From NCBI GenBank assembly GCA_944391075.1, contig CALXSG010000007.1, positions 1 to 56,201 of the forward strand: a DNA stretch of 56,201 nt, read 5' to 3'. Origin of the DNA: an uncultured Rickettsiales bacterium (GTDB lineage: Bacteria; Pseudomonadota; Alphaproteobacteria; Rickettsiales; UBA1997). The position numbers and the translations under genes are program-made. Below are positions 35,651 to 43,593 of the stretch, piece after piece. Within the stretch, counting starts at the first letter, position 1, and every line of letters begins with the position of its first letter. The notes beneath the pieces are model-generated. The model ran no database searches and had not been told where the DNA came from. It saw nothing but the letters and a program-made list of their open reading frames with translations.

Positions 35651-37501
35651 ATGGAAAATAATAAAAATAAAAATACTGAAAATTTTTTAAATAATGGTAA
35701 CGAGTTATCACAAGTTGCAGAGATGAATAAAAATAATATTAATTATGCAAAAGAATTAAATAAAAATAATTTAAATGCGGAAGTTGTACAAAATGTTGGG
35801 CAACAAATTTTTGCAGATAATAATTCTAATAGTTATAAAAATAATAATATTTTAAATAATACTTCTAGTATTACACCATCTACTAATTTTAATAATGATA
35901 ATTTAGATTTAGATTTAGAATTGGAAATGGCAAATGATGAAGATAATGAAATTATTAACTCAAATATTAATAATAATCAAATGGATATTAATGCTATAAA
36001 TAATAATTATAATAGTCAGCAGTTAGATATGAATTATCAAAATTCACAAATGCCTAATATGAATTATCAAAATCCACAAATGCAAGCGCAAACTTCTAAT
36101 GATATGTATGCATATAATCAAATGCCATCCACCAATGCTTTAAGTGGTACAGATGATATATCCTTGCCAGACAATAATTCTATAAATGATAATTTAAATA
36201 CTAATAATTATAATTTAGATAGTAATAATAATTTAATGACTGATGAAGTTACAGAGAGTATTGCAGCATTAAAGAAAACTATGAATGATAGCATAGATAA
36301 TAGTATAAAATATGAGAACGACCAACAAAATTTGATGAATAATACTTATTCTAACGGTGAGTTAGGAGAAAATATTAGTCAGTTAGAAAATCAAAATAAT
36401 TTATCTAATAATATACAACAACCTATGAATTCTAAACCATTCAATAGTGGTAAAATGGGTTTGGGATCTATTAGTTCTGTTGCTAATTCAAATACCGCAC
36501 CGGTTCAAATGAATAATGTAAATGATAATATATTACAACAGCCTGTAAGTAAAAATGATGATTTAAATTTAGATAATAGTATTAATAATAATGATTTACA
36601 ATCATTAGATCAAGAAAATGATAATGACTTAAATAATAACGCTGATAATATGTTGCAACAGCCATTAAATGATAATAATGATTTAAACTTGAATCTTAAT
36701 GATAGTGAATTATCATCATTAAATACAGAAATAAATAATAATTTTGATAATAGTAATGAATTATCGCAACAACCTTTAAATCAAGATAATCAAGAGCATT
36801 TGAACGATACTAAAAATAATAAATTACAACCAACAAAACAAAACATACTAAATCCAGAATCTTTAATTGATGATTTAGAAGCCATAAATGATGATTTTGA
36901 ACAAGAAATTAGAGAAAAAAAGGAGAAAGAAGAGGAAGAAGCTAGAAAAAAAGCTGAAATGGAGTCCGGAGAATCAAAAGAAGAAGAAAATATGGAATTG
37001 ATGCCGGTTACAGAAACAGCAGAAGAAAAAAATGATATTGCGGATTTAAATTTAGATAATATAGAAGATTTTTTAAAGAAGAATGCTAAAGATGTAATAG
37101 AAAATGAAAGTAATTTAAATGAAAAAGCAAACACTATATTAGAAAAAGATAATTTACATAAGAAAAAAGATAATAAAATGGATAGTGATAAAGGCAACAA
37201 AACACAAGAGTCTAATAATGAAGAATATGATGAAGATTATGATGAAGAAGAATATAAGGATTATGGTTCTTCAAAAAAATTAAAAAATTCCAACAACAAG
37301 GCAAAAAAACACAAGAGTTTTGAAGAAGAATATGATGTTGAATCATATAAAAATATTAAGTTAAATGAAGAATTATGGGAAGAATTAGATTTACCGGAAG
37401 ATCTTAAAAATAAAATTAAAATTAGGGTGAAAATTGAGATCAAAACGTTCTTGCGAGAAAATTTAATGCCAATTATAGAAAAAATAATTAGAAGAATTTA
37501 A
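35651..37501 (+). CDS. PopZ-like polar organising protein with a giant Asn-rich linker
   Basis: A 616-aa very hydrophilic protein. Residues about 1-410 are extremely Asn/Asp/Gln-rich with imperfect repeats (LQQPLN, NYQN, NNDLNLN types), predicted disordered. Residues 410-550 are Lys/Glu/Asp-rich. The last ~45 residues (ELWEELDLPEDLKNKIKIRV, then IEIKTFLRENLMPIIEKIIR) have the pattern of the C-terminal helices of the PopZ/DUF2497 family (...LkewLdenLP.ivE.lvr.EI), which drive oligomerisation. The gene follows tolC (10-base gap, GAGG Shine-Dalgarno), as popZ-family genes do in alphaproteobacteria. PopZ proteins are normally about 180-300 aa with an acidic disordered middle, so this would be an expanded Asn-rich version. 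dnaQ starts 2 bases later. Confidence 0.6.
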   Translation: MENNKNKNTENFLNNGNELSQVAEMNKNNINYAKELNKNNLNAEVVQNVGQQIFADNNSNSYKNNNILNNTSSITPSTNFNNDNLDLDLELEMANDEDNEIINSNINNNQMDINAINNNYNSQQLDMNYQNSQMPNMNYQNPQMQAQTSNDMYAYNQMPSTNALSGTDDISLPDNNSINDNLNTNNYNLDSNNNLMTDEVTESIAALKKTMNDSIDNSIKYENDQQNLMNNTYSNGELGENISQLENQNNLSNNIQQPMNSKPFNSGKMGLGSISSVANSNTAPVQMNNVNDNILQQPVSKNDDLNLDNSINNNDLQSLDQENDNDLNNNADNMLQQPLNDNNDLNLNLNDSELSSLNTEINNNFDNSNELSQQPLNQDNQEHLNDTKNNKLQPTKQNILNPESLIDDLEAINDDFEQEIREKKEKEEEEARKKAEMESGESKEEENMELMPVTETAEEKNDIADLNLDNIEDFLKKNAKDVIENESNLNEKANTILEKDNLHKKKDNKMDSDKGNKTQESNNEEYDEDYDEEEYKDYGSSKKLKNSNNKAKKHKSFEEEYDVESYKNIKLNEELWEELDLPEDLKNKIKIRVKIEIKTFLRENLMPIIEKIIRRI

Positions 37502-37502
37502 G

Positions 37503-38213
37503 ATGAGAGAAATTTGTTTTGATACAGAAACTACGGGTTTAGATCCAAAAGATGGTGATAGAATCATTGAAATAGGTTGTGTTGAAATAATTGATAGAAA
37601 AATTACAGGAAATACTTTTAGAGAAATAATAAACCCTGAACGAAAAAATAGTGCTGAGTCAATTAATATTACAGGTTTGACTGATGAAATATTAAAGGAT
37701 AAGCCATTTTTTCGTGAAATTGCAGATAAATTCTTAGAATTTATAGGTGATAGCCAATTAATTGCACACAATGCAAATTTCGATATTAATTTTATTAATT
37801 ATGAATTAAGTTTAATAGATAAAGAACCTTTAAAAAATAATGTTATTGACTCTTTAAATTTAGCAAAAATTAGATTTCCTGGTAAAAAAAATAATTTAGA
37901 TGTCTTATGTGAAAGATTTAATATTGATAATTCTGCCAGAGATAAACATGGCGCTTTACTTGACGCTGAATTATTAGCTGAGGTATATTTACATCTTACT
38001 CAGGATGAACAATCGCAATTCTTTAAAGAAAATGTTGAAAACCAACAAATTATGGAAATGAATGATTTTTTAAAATTAGTAAAAAATAATATAATTAGAG
38101 AAAAGCGAGAATTTAAAATATCTACCGAAGATGAAGAGGCACATAAAAAATTTATTGAGAAGAATGTTTCAAATTCTTTATGGTGTCAAAGTATAGAGAA
38201 TAATAAGGAGTGA
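37503..38213 (+). CDS. dnaQ: DNA polymerase III epsilon subunit (proofreading exonuclease)
   Basis: A 236-aa DEDDh 3'-5' exonuclease. Exo I is FDTETTGLDPKDGDRIIEIG (D7, E9), Exo II is LIAHNANFDINFIN, and Exo III is DKHGALLDAELLAEVY with the catalytic His. The N-terminal 180 residues are the exonuclease, and the short C-terminal part should contact the polymerase alpha subunit. The length matches bacterial epsilon. It starts 2 bases after the stop of the PopZ-like gene, so replication proofreading and the polar protein are translated from one message. Confidence 0.93.
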   Translation: MREICFDTETTGLDPKDGDRIIEIGCVEIIDRKITGNTFREIINPERKNSAESINITGLTDEILKDKPFFREIADKFLEFIGDSQLIAHNANFDINFINYELSLIDKEPLKNNVIDSLNLAKIRFPGKKNNLDVLCERFNIDNSARDKHGALLDAELLAEVYLHLTQDEQSQFFKENVENQQIMEMNDFLKLVKNNIIREKREFKISTEDEEAHKKFIEKNVSNSLWCQSIENNKE

Positions 38214-38362
38214 AAAAATATATTAAACTTTTTATATATTTTTATTATAATTTCAATTATTAGATGCATATTATCTAATAATATCAATTTTGTATATTGA
38301 CTTTTGTTAAAGGAATTTTTAGAATTATAGTATTATTATTTTATTAATAAATAATTTTTGAT

Positions 38363-38767
38363 ATGAAAAAGAGTTATATTTACATTTTTTTATTTTTATT
38401 AACATTAGTAAGTGTTAACGCAAATGCAGAACATTATCAAGGTCCTGTTGAAAATTCTTATCAAAAAGCAACTTCAAATAGTCCGTATTTAGGAGCTCAA
38501 AAATTAACAGTTAAAGAATTATCAAGTGAACATGATGATGATTATGTTATTTTAGAAGGTTATATTGTTAAAAAAATTAAAGCCGAAACATATTTATTTC
38601 AAGACTCAACTGGTGAAATTCAAATAGAAATTGATCACAAAAGAAATTACATTTTAGAAAATGTTAACGAAAAAACATTAGTTGAAATTTCGGGTGAATA
38701 TGATAAAAATACATTTGAACCAGATGAAATTGAAGTTAAAAATCTTAAAATCTTAAAACAAAATTAA
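38363..38767 (+). CDS. Periplasmic BOF-domain (YgiW/YdeI-type) protein
   Basis: A 134-aa exported protein with signal peptide (1-22, ending VNANA). The mature domain has the bacterial OB-fold pattern: KLTVKELSSEHDDDYVILEG, YIVKKIKAETYLFQDSTGEI, VEIDHK, VEISGEYD and EIEVKNLKIL. YgiW/YdeI proteins are periplasmic stress-tolerance factors of unclear mechanism (some linked to peroxide, metal and polymyxin resistance). The gene is monocistronic with its own terminator downstream. Confidence 0.87.
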   Translation: MKKSYIYIFLFLLTLVSVNANAEHYQGPVENSYQKATSNSPYLGAQKLTVKELSSEHDDDYVILEGYIVKKIKAETYLFQDSTGEIQIEIDHKRNYILENVNEKTLVEISGEYDKNTFEPDEIEVKNLKILKQN

Positions 38768-38788
38768 TTTTGCAAATTATATTTTAAT

Positions 38789-38815
38789 TAAGTGAGTTAG
38801 TTAATAACTCACTTA
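38789..38815. terminator. Terminator between the BOF protein and histidine phosphatase genes
   Basis: TAAGTGAGTTA (38789-38799), loop GTTAA, TAACTCACTTA (38805-38815): a perfect 11-bp stem between two convergent genes. The T tract is weak on both sides (TTAAT; AATTAAA), so termination may be partial. Confidence 0.5.
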
Positions 38816-38853
38816 TTAATTTTATAACTAGAATTAAAATTTATACAGCTAAA

Positions 38854-39450
38854 CTATATTTTTTCCATTTTTTCACCATCCCAGCAATAGAAATAATTTT
38901 GACTTTTTGTAAAATTATTATTTGAACTTTCACTGCCTTGAAATTTCATATCTAATAATTCTTGTTTAATCATTTTAGTAATACTGCCATGTGTTACAAG
39001 AATAACATTTTTATGATCTTTATATTTCTCAATAAATTCTTTAATTCTGTTATAAGTATCATTTTTTGATTCTGTGGCTTCTGGTGGAATATAATTCCAC
39101 ATATCTTTTTGCATTTTTGCATATTCTTCTGGATATATTTCTTTGATTTTATTTTTTTCTAAACCTTGAAATATGCCTTTATTTCTGCTTGATAATAGTG
39201 GTTCTAATATAGGTTTTTTATTTACAACATTTAAGACTTCCATTATTATTTGTAGAGTATGTCTAGTTCTTGGAAGTGGGCTTGATATAAACTCATAGTT
39301 ATTGTAATCTTCATCTTTAAAATCTAATAATCTATAAGCTATCGATTGCGATTGCACTATACCCTTTAAACTCAATAAACTTTCCATTTGTCCTTGATGG
39401 ATACCTAGACTATTTTCTAGTGTTTGAGCATGTCTTATTATAAACCACAT
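38854..39450 (-). CDS. Histidine phosphatase / phosphoglycerate mutase-like protein
   Basis: A 198-aa member of the histidine-phosphatase branch 1. The catalytic motif is RHAQT (residues 6-10, H7 phosphorylated; the usual RHGET/Q with Ala-Gln variant), followed by QGQMESLLSLKG, the second catalytic Arg region SSPLPRTRHT, the E-containing LSSRNKGIFQGLEKNKIKEI and the second His in LVTHGSITKMI. It has a good Shine-Dalgarno (AGGAG). It could act on phosphosugars or alpha-ribazole-like compounds; the substrate is unknown. It is downstream of, and probably co-transcribed with, the NHL-repeat protein gene (16-base gap). Confidence 0.85.
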   Translation of the reverse strand: MWFIIRHAQTLENSLGIHQGQMESLLSLKGIVQSQSIAYRLLDFKDEDYNNYEFISSPLPRTRHTLQIIMEVLNVVNKKPILEPLLSSRNKGIFQGLEKNKIKEIYPEEYAKMQKDMWNYIPPEATESKNDTYNRIKEFIEKYKDHKNVILVTHGSITKMIKQELLDMKFQGSESSNNNFTKSQNYFYCWDGEKMEKI

Positions 39451-39466
39451 TTCTTCTCCTTTATAA

Positions 39467-41356
39467 TTAATAGAGAAATTCTATATCTATTGTATCGTTA
39501 GTACTTGAAGATGTAGAAATAATTTTTTTATTATATTTATTAACTAAACATGGTGTTTCTTTACTATAATTACAGTAGTAAAATTGTCCTTTTAAATAAT
39601 AATTAGTATTATCCTCTAATTCAGGTAATAATAAAGTTTTATTATTAACAATTTCACCTTTACCATATGTTTTTATGAGTAGTGCTGTATTATTTTCTAG
39701 ATCTTCTTTATATAAAGACAAAGTTTGTGGTGCCATTGTCTCAAAAGAATAACTAGAATCTAAATTCAACAATATTTTATTATTCTTGCCATTTTTTATT
39801 TGAATTTCATCTATATTATTGACATTTAAAAATGAATCATGTTCCATTCTTAATGTACTATATTCAGGACCAAAGCCAATATTAATTATTTTAGTTTTTT
39901 TAGTATTTTTATCTATTTGAACTAATTTTCTACTACCATCATTTGTAACAAATAGTTTATCTCTAAAATCAACAATATCAGTAGGAAGTTCATATATACG
40001 TTCGTTGCTATTTTTACTATATTCTTCAACTTTGCCATCTTTAATTTTTAAAATTCTATTTTTAAATTTATCAACAGTATAAAAACCAGTATCGTCTATG
40101 TGGAAATTATTATTTCCTATAATTTTTATTTCGTTATTATCATTTAATTCATTAAAGTCTATTTCTTTAACTATTGTATTGTATTTATCTATACTAAATA
40201 AACCATAATCTTTTGTATTAATAAAATAAACTTTATCTGCAAACTTATCTAATTTAATTATATATTTATCACAATTTTCACACTCTATTGGCGATAAATC
40301 ATCAGATGCTAAATCGTATTTTAAAAGTGTATTAGGTGAAGCTGTTGAAATAATTAAAGAATTATCTAACAAAACAACATTTAATGGATCTTTTAAATAT
40401 TTATTATTTTTTATAAGTGTAGAAACTTCTAATGTTCTTAAATCAACTTTTCTAATAGAATCATTACAAGTATCAGCTACATATAGTATTTTGCCATCTT
40501 CAATAGCCATACCAGAAGGATAACAAAAGCTTGCATTAACACCTATTTTATCTTGACTGCCATTTCTTCCATTACCTATTTGATTAACTATATTTCCATT
40601 AATGGTTACAAAAAATATTTTTCTTCCTTTTGAATCAGTAATAATAAAATATGGACCTTCGTTTGTATCTTTAATTCTATTTATATATGTTATATGACTT
40701 AAAGATTTTATAAATGATTCAGGTTGATTTTCCTTTTCTAATTTAATAGTTGTTAATTTTTCAGTATTTATATTAGGTTTTTCTGCTAATATTTTATTAA
40801 TCTCTGTTGTAATAGTATTTTCTGCTCTATAATCATAAGGAATTATTTTTTGTACAATACCATTTTCATTTACTAATACGAAATATTTGTCATAATTTCG
40901 TGTATTATTTCCTAAATCAAAATTTTCAATACTAATTACAGGTCTTTCAATACTATTTTTTATAATATAGTTTATTACAGTATTTTTATCTATATCAAAG
41001 TTGTCAGCGATAATATCTATCACAACAACTTTATTTTCATATTGTTTTTCAATTTGATTTGCTAAATTTACAGAAAATATATAAGAAAAATCACGAATAT
41101 CATAAACATTTAGCAAAATAATTCTATCTTTTAATTCTTTTATATTTAATTCTTTTATATTAAAAATTGATTTATTTTCATTTTTTACTATTTCAGTTAA
41201 AACACTATCAGAACTAAAAATTTCATCACCTTTGTGAAATATTTTTTTATATAAATAAGTTATAGACAATACTAATGCGATAGTTATAAAAACAACTAGC
41301 CACATTCTTCTTCTTTCGATTTTTTTTCTTATAAGATTATTTCTTCTTAAATACAT
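39467..41356 (-). CDS. Membrane-anchored thioredoxin-like / NHL beta-propeller protein
   Basis: A 629-aa protein. A basic N-terminus (RRNNLIRKKIERRR) is followed by one TM (about 18-37). Residues about 60-195 form a thioredoxin-like fold (DRIILLNVYDIRDFSYIFSV, VVVIDIIADNFDIDKNTVIN, YFVLVNENGIVQKIIPY) without a CxxC, so it is redox-inactive. Residues about 225-520 are an NHL propeller with the classic GNGRNGSQDKIGVNASFCYP and LYVADTCNDSIRKVDL, then several weaker blades. A beta-sandwich tail ends the protein. The order TlpA-like plus NHL resembles animal NHLRC2 and bacterial relatives. It is periplasmic, and the function is unknown. Confidence 0.8.
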   Translation of the reverse strand: MYLRRNNLIRKKIERRRMWLVVFITIALVLSITYLYKKIFHKGDEIFSSDSVLTEIVKNENKSIFNIKELNIKELKDRIILLNVYDIRDFSYIFSVNLANQIEKQYENKVVVIDIIADNFDIDKNTVINYIIKNSIERPVISIENFDLGNNTRNYDKYFVLVNENGIVQKIIPYDYRAENTITTEINKILAEKPNINTEKLTTIKLEKENQPESFIKSLSHITYINRIKDTNEGPYFIITDSKGRKIFFVTINGNIVNQIGNGRNGSQDKIGVNASFCYPSGMAIEDGKILYVADTCNDSIRKVDLRTLEVSTLIKNNKYLKDPLNVVLLDNSLIISTASPNTLLKYDLASDDLSPIECENCDKYIIKLDKFADKVYFINTKDYGLFSIDKYNTIVKEIDFNELNDNNEIKIIGNNNFHIDDTGFYTVDKFKNRILKIKDGKVEEYSKNSNERIYELPTDIVDFRDKLFVTNDGSRKLVQIDKNTKKTKIINIGFGPEYSTLRMEHDSFLNVNNIDEIQIKNGKNNKILLNLDSSYSFETMAPQTLSLYKEDLENNTALLIKTYGKGEIVNNKTLLLPELEDNTNYYLKGQFYYCNYSKETPCLVNKYNKKIISTSSSTNDTIDIEFLY

Positions 41357-41413
41357 ACACTATTTATGGTTGAATAATATATAGCTCTATTTTTTCAAAT
41401 AGAGCTAAGTAAA

Positions 41414-41605
41414 TTAAAAGTTTTTCTTTTTTCTTTTTGTTCTAGCCTTGCTTTCTTGAATTTTTCTCTTTCTTTTTTCACAAGGTTTTTCGTATTCTTT
41501 TCTTCTTCTTGCTTCTCTAACTATTCCTTCTTTTTGTGTTTTTTTTCTGAATAATCTAATAGCAAATTCTAACTTGTTTTTATCAGGAACAACTACACTT
41601 ACCAA
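41414..41605 (-). CDS. rpsU: 30S ribosomal protein S21
   Basis: A 63-aa basic protein. FAIRLFRKKTQKEGIVREAR and RRKEYEKPCEKRKRKIQESK are the conserved S21 pattern, ending in the lysine-rich tail KRKKKNF. S21 binds the 3' end of 16S rRNA and aids initiation. The start codon is TTG at 41605 (protein VSVVVPDKNK after the initiator Met-Val), set by an AAGGTGG Shine-Dalgarno about 9 bases upstream and by an in-frame stop before it; no ATG fits. It has a good own promoter. Confidence 0.94.
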   Translation of the reverse strand: MVSVVVPDKNKLEFAIRLFRKKTQKEGIVREARRRKEYEKPCEKRKRKIQESKARTKRKKKNF

Positions 41606-41649
41606 ACTAACTTACCACCTTTAAATACTTTATTAATAACATATTCACA

Positions 41650-41679
41650 ATAATATAAACATTATATTTTTTATGTCAA
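41650..41679 (-). promoter_or_regulatory. Promoter of rpsU
   Basis: On the minus strand, TTGACA (41674-41679), an 18-base spacer and TATTAT (41650-41655, five of six consensus bases) lie 45 bases upstream of the rpsU start. This leaves a leader long enough for ribosome binding. Confidence 0.6.
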
Positions 41680-41754
41680 GAAATAAAATTAATTAATTAT
41701 CTTGAATTAATTATTTGTTTTTTTAATATTCTATTGATTAATAAAAAAAGTATT

Positions 41755-43188
41755 ATGCCATTTACAATAGCAATAATTGGAAGACCTAATGTTGGAAAGT
41801 CCAGTTTATTTAATAAATTAGTCGGTAGAAAAATAGCAATCGTTAATGATTTTGCTGGTGTCACAAGAGACAGAAAAATAGAAAAAGGCAATTTAGGCCC
41901 TTTAACTTTTGATGTTGTTGACACAGCAGGTTTAGAATATAATTTAACAGATAAGCAATTAGAAAGCAGAATGATAAAACAAACAGAAGTTGCCGTTTTT
42001 AATGCTGATTTATGTTTATTTATGGTTGATAGCAAAGTTGGCATACAGCCAGCTGATAAATATTTTGCTAAATGGCTTAGAGAAAAAAATATTCCCACAA
42101 TTTTAATTGCAAACAAATGCGATTCTTTAAAAAATCACGACCACATTTTTGATAGTGAATATTATAAACTTGGTTTTGGTGAACCTATACCTTTATCAGC
42201 AGAACATAATAATGGTTTTAATATGTTATACGATGCAATAGAACCATTTTATGATAAATACCAAGAAAAATACAAAGAACTAAATGATATTGAAGACAAA
42301 ATTGAAATTGATACAGAAGAAGAAAAAACAAATAATGAAAAATTAGATAAAAATAATAAAGAAGACAGAGAAATTACAATAGCAATTGTTGGCAGGCCTA
42401 ATGCTGGAAAATCAAGTTTAATAAATACTTTATTGAAAGATGAAAGAGTTATCACAGGCCCAGAAGCCGGCATCACAAGAGATGCTATTGCCATTAAATG
42501 GAAATACAAAGATAAAGACATAAAATTAATAGATACAGCAGGAATTAGAAAAAAACATAACATTGATACTGATTTAGAAAAGTTTGCTGTTGAAGATAGT
42601 TTTAGAGCAATTAGATTCGCACAAATTGTTGTTATGATGATTGATTCAACTTCGCCATTTGATGTACAAGATATTGTTATTGCAAACAAAGTAATTCAAG
42701 AAGGAAGAGGTATTGTTTTTGCTTTAAATAAATGGGACACAGTAGCAGAAAAAGACAAACACAAGTTTATGAATAATTGTATAAATTTAATAGAACAAAA
42801 AGCTTCACAAATAAAAGGTTGTCCTATTATTCCAATATCAGCCTTATATAGCAAAAACATAGACAAATTAGTTGATGCCTGTTTAGATGTTTATAAAGAT
42901 TGGAATAAATACATAAAAACTTCTGAACTCAATAATTGGTTAAGAGAAATTGAAAAAAATAATACACCACCTTTATTTAGAGGTAAAGCTGTAAAATTAA
43001 AATACATTACACAAGCTAAAAAAAGGCCACCATCATTTGTATTATTTACAAATAGTCCAGAAAAACTTGAAAAAACTTCTTATTCTAAATTTTTAGTAAA
43101 TAAATTAAGAGAAGATTTTAAACTAAAAAATACCTTAGTTAGACTTATTTTAAGAAAAGCAGAAAACCCATATGAAAAAAAGAAATAA
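41755..43188 (+). CDS. der: Ribosome-assembly GTPase Der (EngA)
   Basis: A 477-aa double-GTPase protein that helps mature the 50S subunit. G domain 1: G1 GRPNVGKSS (about 9-17), GVTRDRK, G3 DTAG, G4 NKCD. G domain 2 (about 205-375): GRPNAGKSS, ITRDAIAIKW, DTAG, NKWD. The KH-like C-terminal domain has LYSKNIDKLVDACLDVY, then HTPP-like NNTPPLFRGKAVKLKYITQA and the ending NPYEKKK. The linker between G domains (about 170-205) is acidic, as usual. The start is the ATG at 41755 (MPFTIAIIG). An upstream TTG at 41734 would add seven atypical residues. Confidence 0.96.
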   Translation: MPFTIAIIGRPNVGKSSLFNKLVGRKIAIVNDFAGVTRDRKIEKGNLGPLTFDVVDTAGLEYNLTDKQLESRMIKQTEVAVFNADLCLFMVDSKVGIQPADKYFAKWLREKNIPTILIANKCDSLKNHDHIFDSEYYKLGFGEPIPLSAEHNNGFNMLYDAIEPFYDKYQEKYKELNDIEDKIEIDTEEEKTNNEKLDKNNKEDREITIAIVGRPNAGKSSLINTLLKDERVITGPEAGITRDAIAIKWKYKDKDIKLIDTAGIRKKHNIDTDLEKFAVEDSFRAIRFAQIVVMMIDSTSPFDVQDIVIANKVIQEGRGIVFALNKWDTVAEKDKHKFMNNCINLIEQKASQIKGCPIIPISALYSKNIDKLVDACLDVYKDWNKYIKTSELNNWLREIEKNNTPPLFRGKAVKLKYITQAKKRPPSFVLFTNSPEKLEKTSYSKFLVNKLREDFKLKNTLVRLILRKAENPYEKKK

Positions 43189-43260
43189 TAATCATATTAA
43201 ATTATAAATATTTTTTCTTGCAAAATAAAAAACAACCTTTATAATTTTCTTATGGTTTAT

Positions 43261-43336
43261 GCCAAGATAGCTCAGTCGGTAGAGCAAAGGACTGAAAATC
43301 CTTGTGTCGGCAGTTCGATTCTGCCTCTTGGCACCA
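43261..43336 (+). tRNA. tRNA-Phe (GAA), CCA encoded
   Basis: 76 bases fold into a standard cloverleaf. Acceptor GCCAAGA pairs with TCTTGGC. The D-arm is GCTCAGTCGGTAGAGC. The anticodon arm GGACTGAAAATCC gives anticodon GAA. The T-arm has GGCAGTTCGATTCTGCC. The discriminator A and CCA are encoded. It stands between der and the giant gene, on the plus strand. Confidence 0.97.
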
Positions 43337-43531
43337 TCTCTTAAACAATCACTTAATTTTAAATCATATTTTATCACTTATAAAAATTATTACAGCAATA
43401 ATAATTAATATCTTTATACAATTCATAGCATATAAATCAACAATATTTTTATTTTTAAATTTAAATTTTTATTTTTTTTAAAAAAATAGTAAAAAATCTT
43501 TATAAAATATGCATAAATTTACTTAAATTTA

Positions 43532-43559
43532 TTGACAATTATTTATTTTATAGTATTAT
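43532..43559 (+). promoter_or_regulatory. Promoter of the 3118-aa protein gene
   Basis: A -35 TTGACA (43532-43537), 16-base spacer and -10 TATTAT (43554-43559) lie 35 bases before the ATG at 43594. This is one of the best promoters of the window and suggests that the giant gene is expressed as its own unit, as its terminator downstream also indicates. Confidence 0.6.
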
Positions 43560-43593
43560 ATCAAATATGAATAAATAACTTTTTGGTAAAAAT

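Noticed and set aside
36790-37200. 136-aa Ser/Phe-rich reverse-strand ORF
   Set aside because: Antisense to the Lys/Glu-rich part of the PopZ-like protein, typical artefact of low-complexity coding.
41734-41754. TTG start extending Der by seven residues
   Set aside because: Der proteins start with the MPFTIAIIG-type sequence at 41755.
42249-42689. 146-aa reverse-strand ORF in der
   Set aside because: Antisense to the G domains of a well-conserved GTPase.
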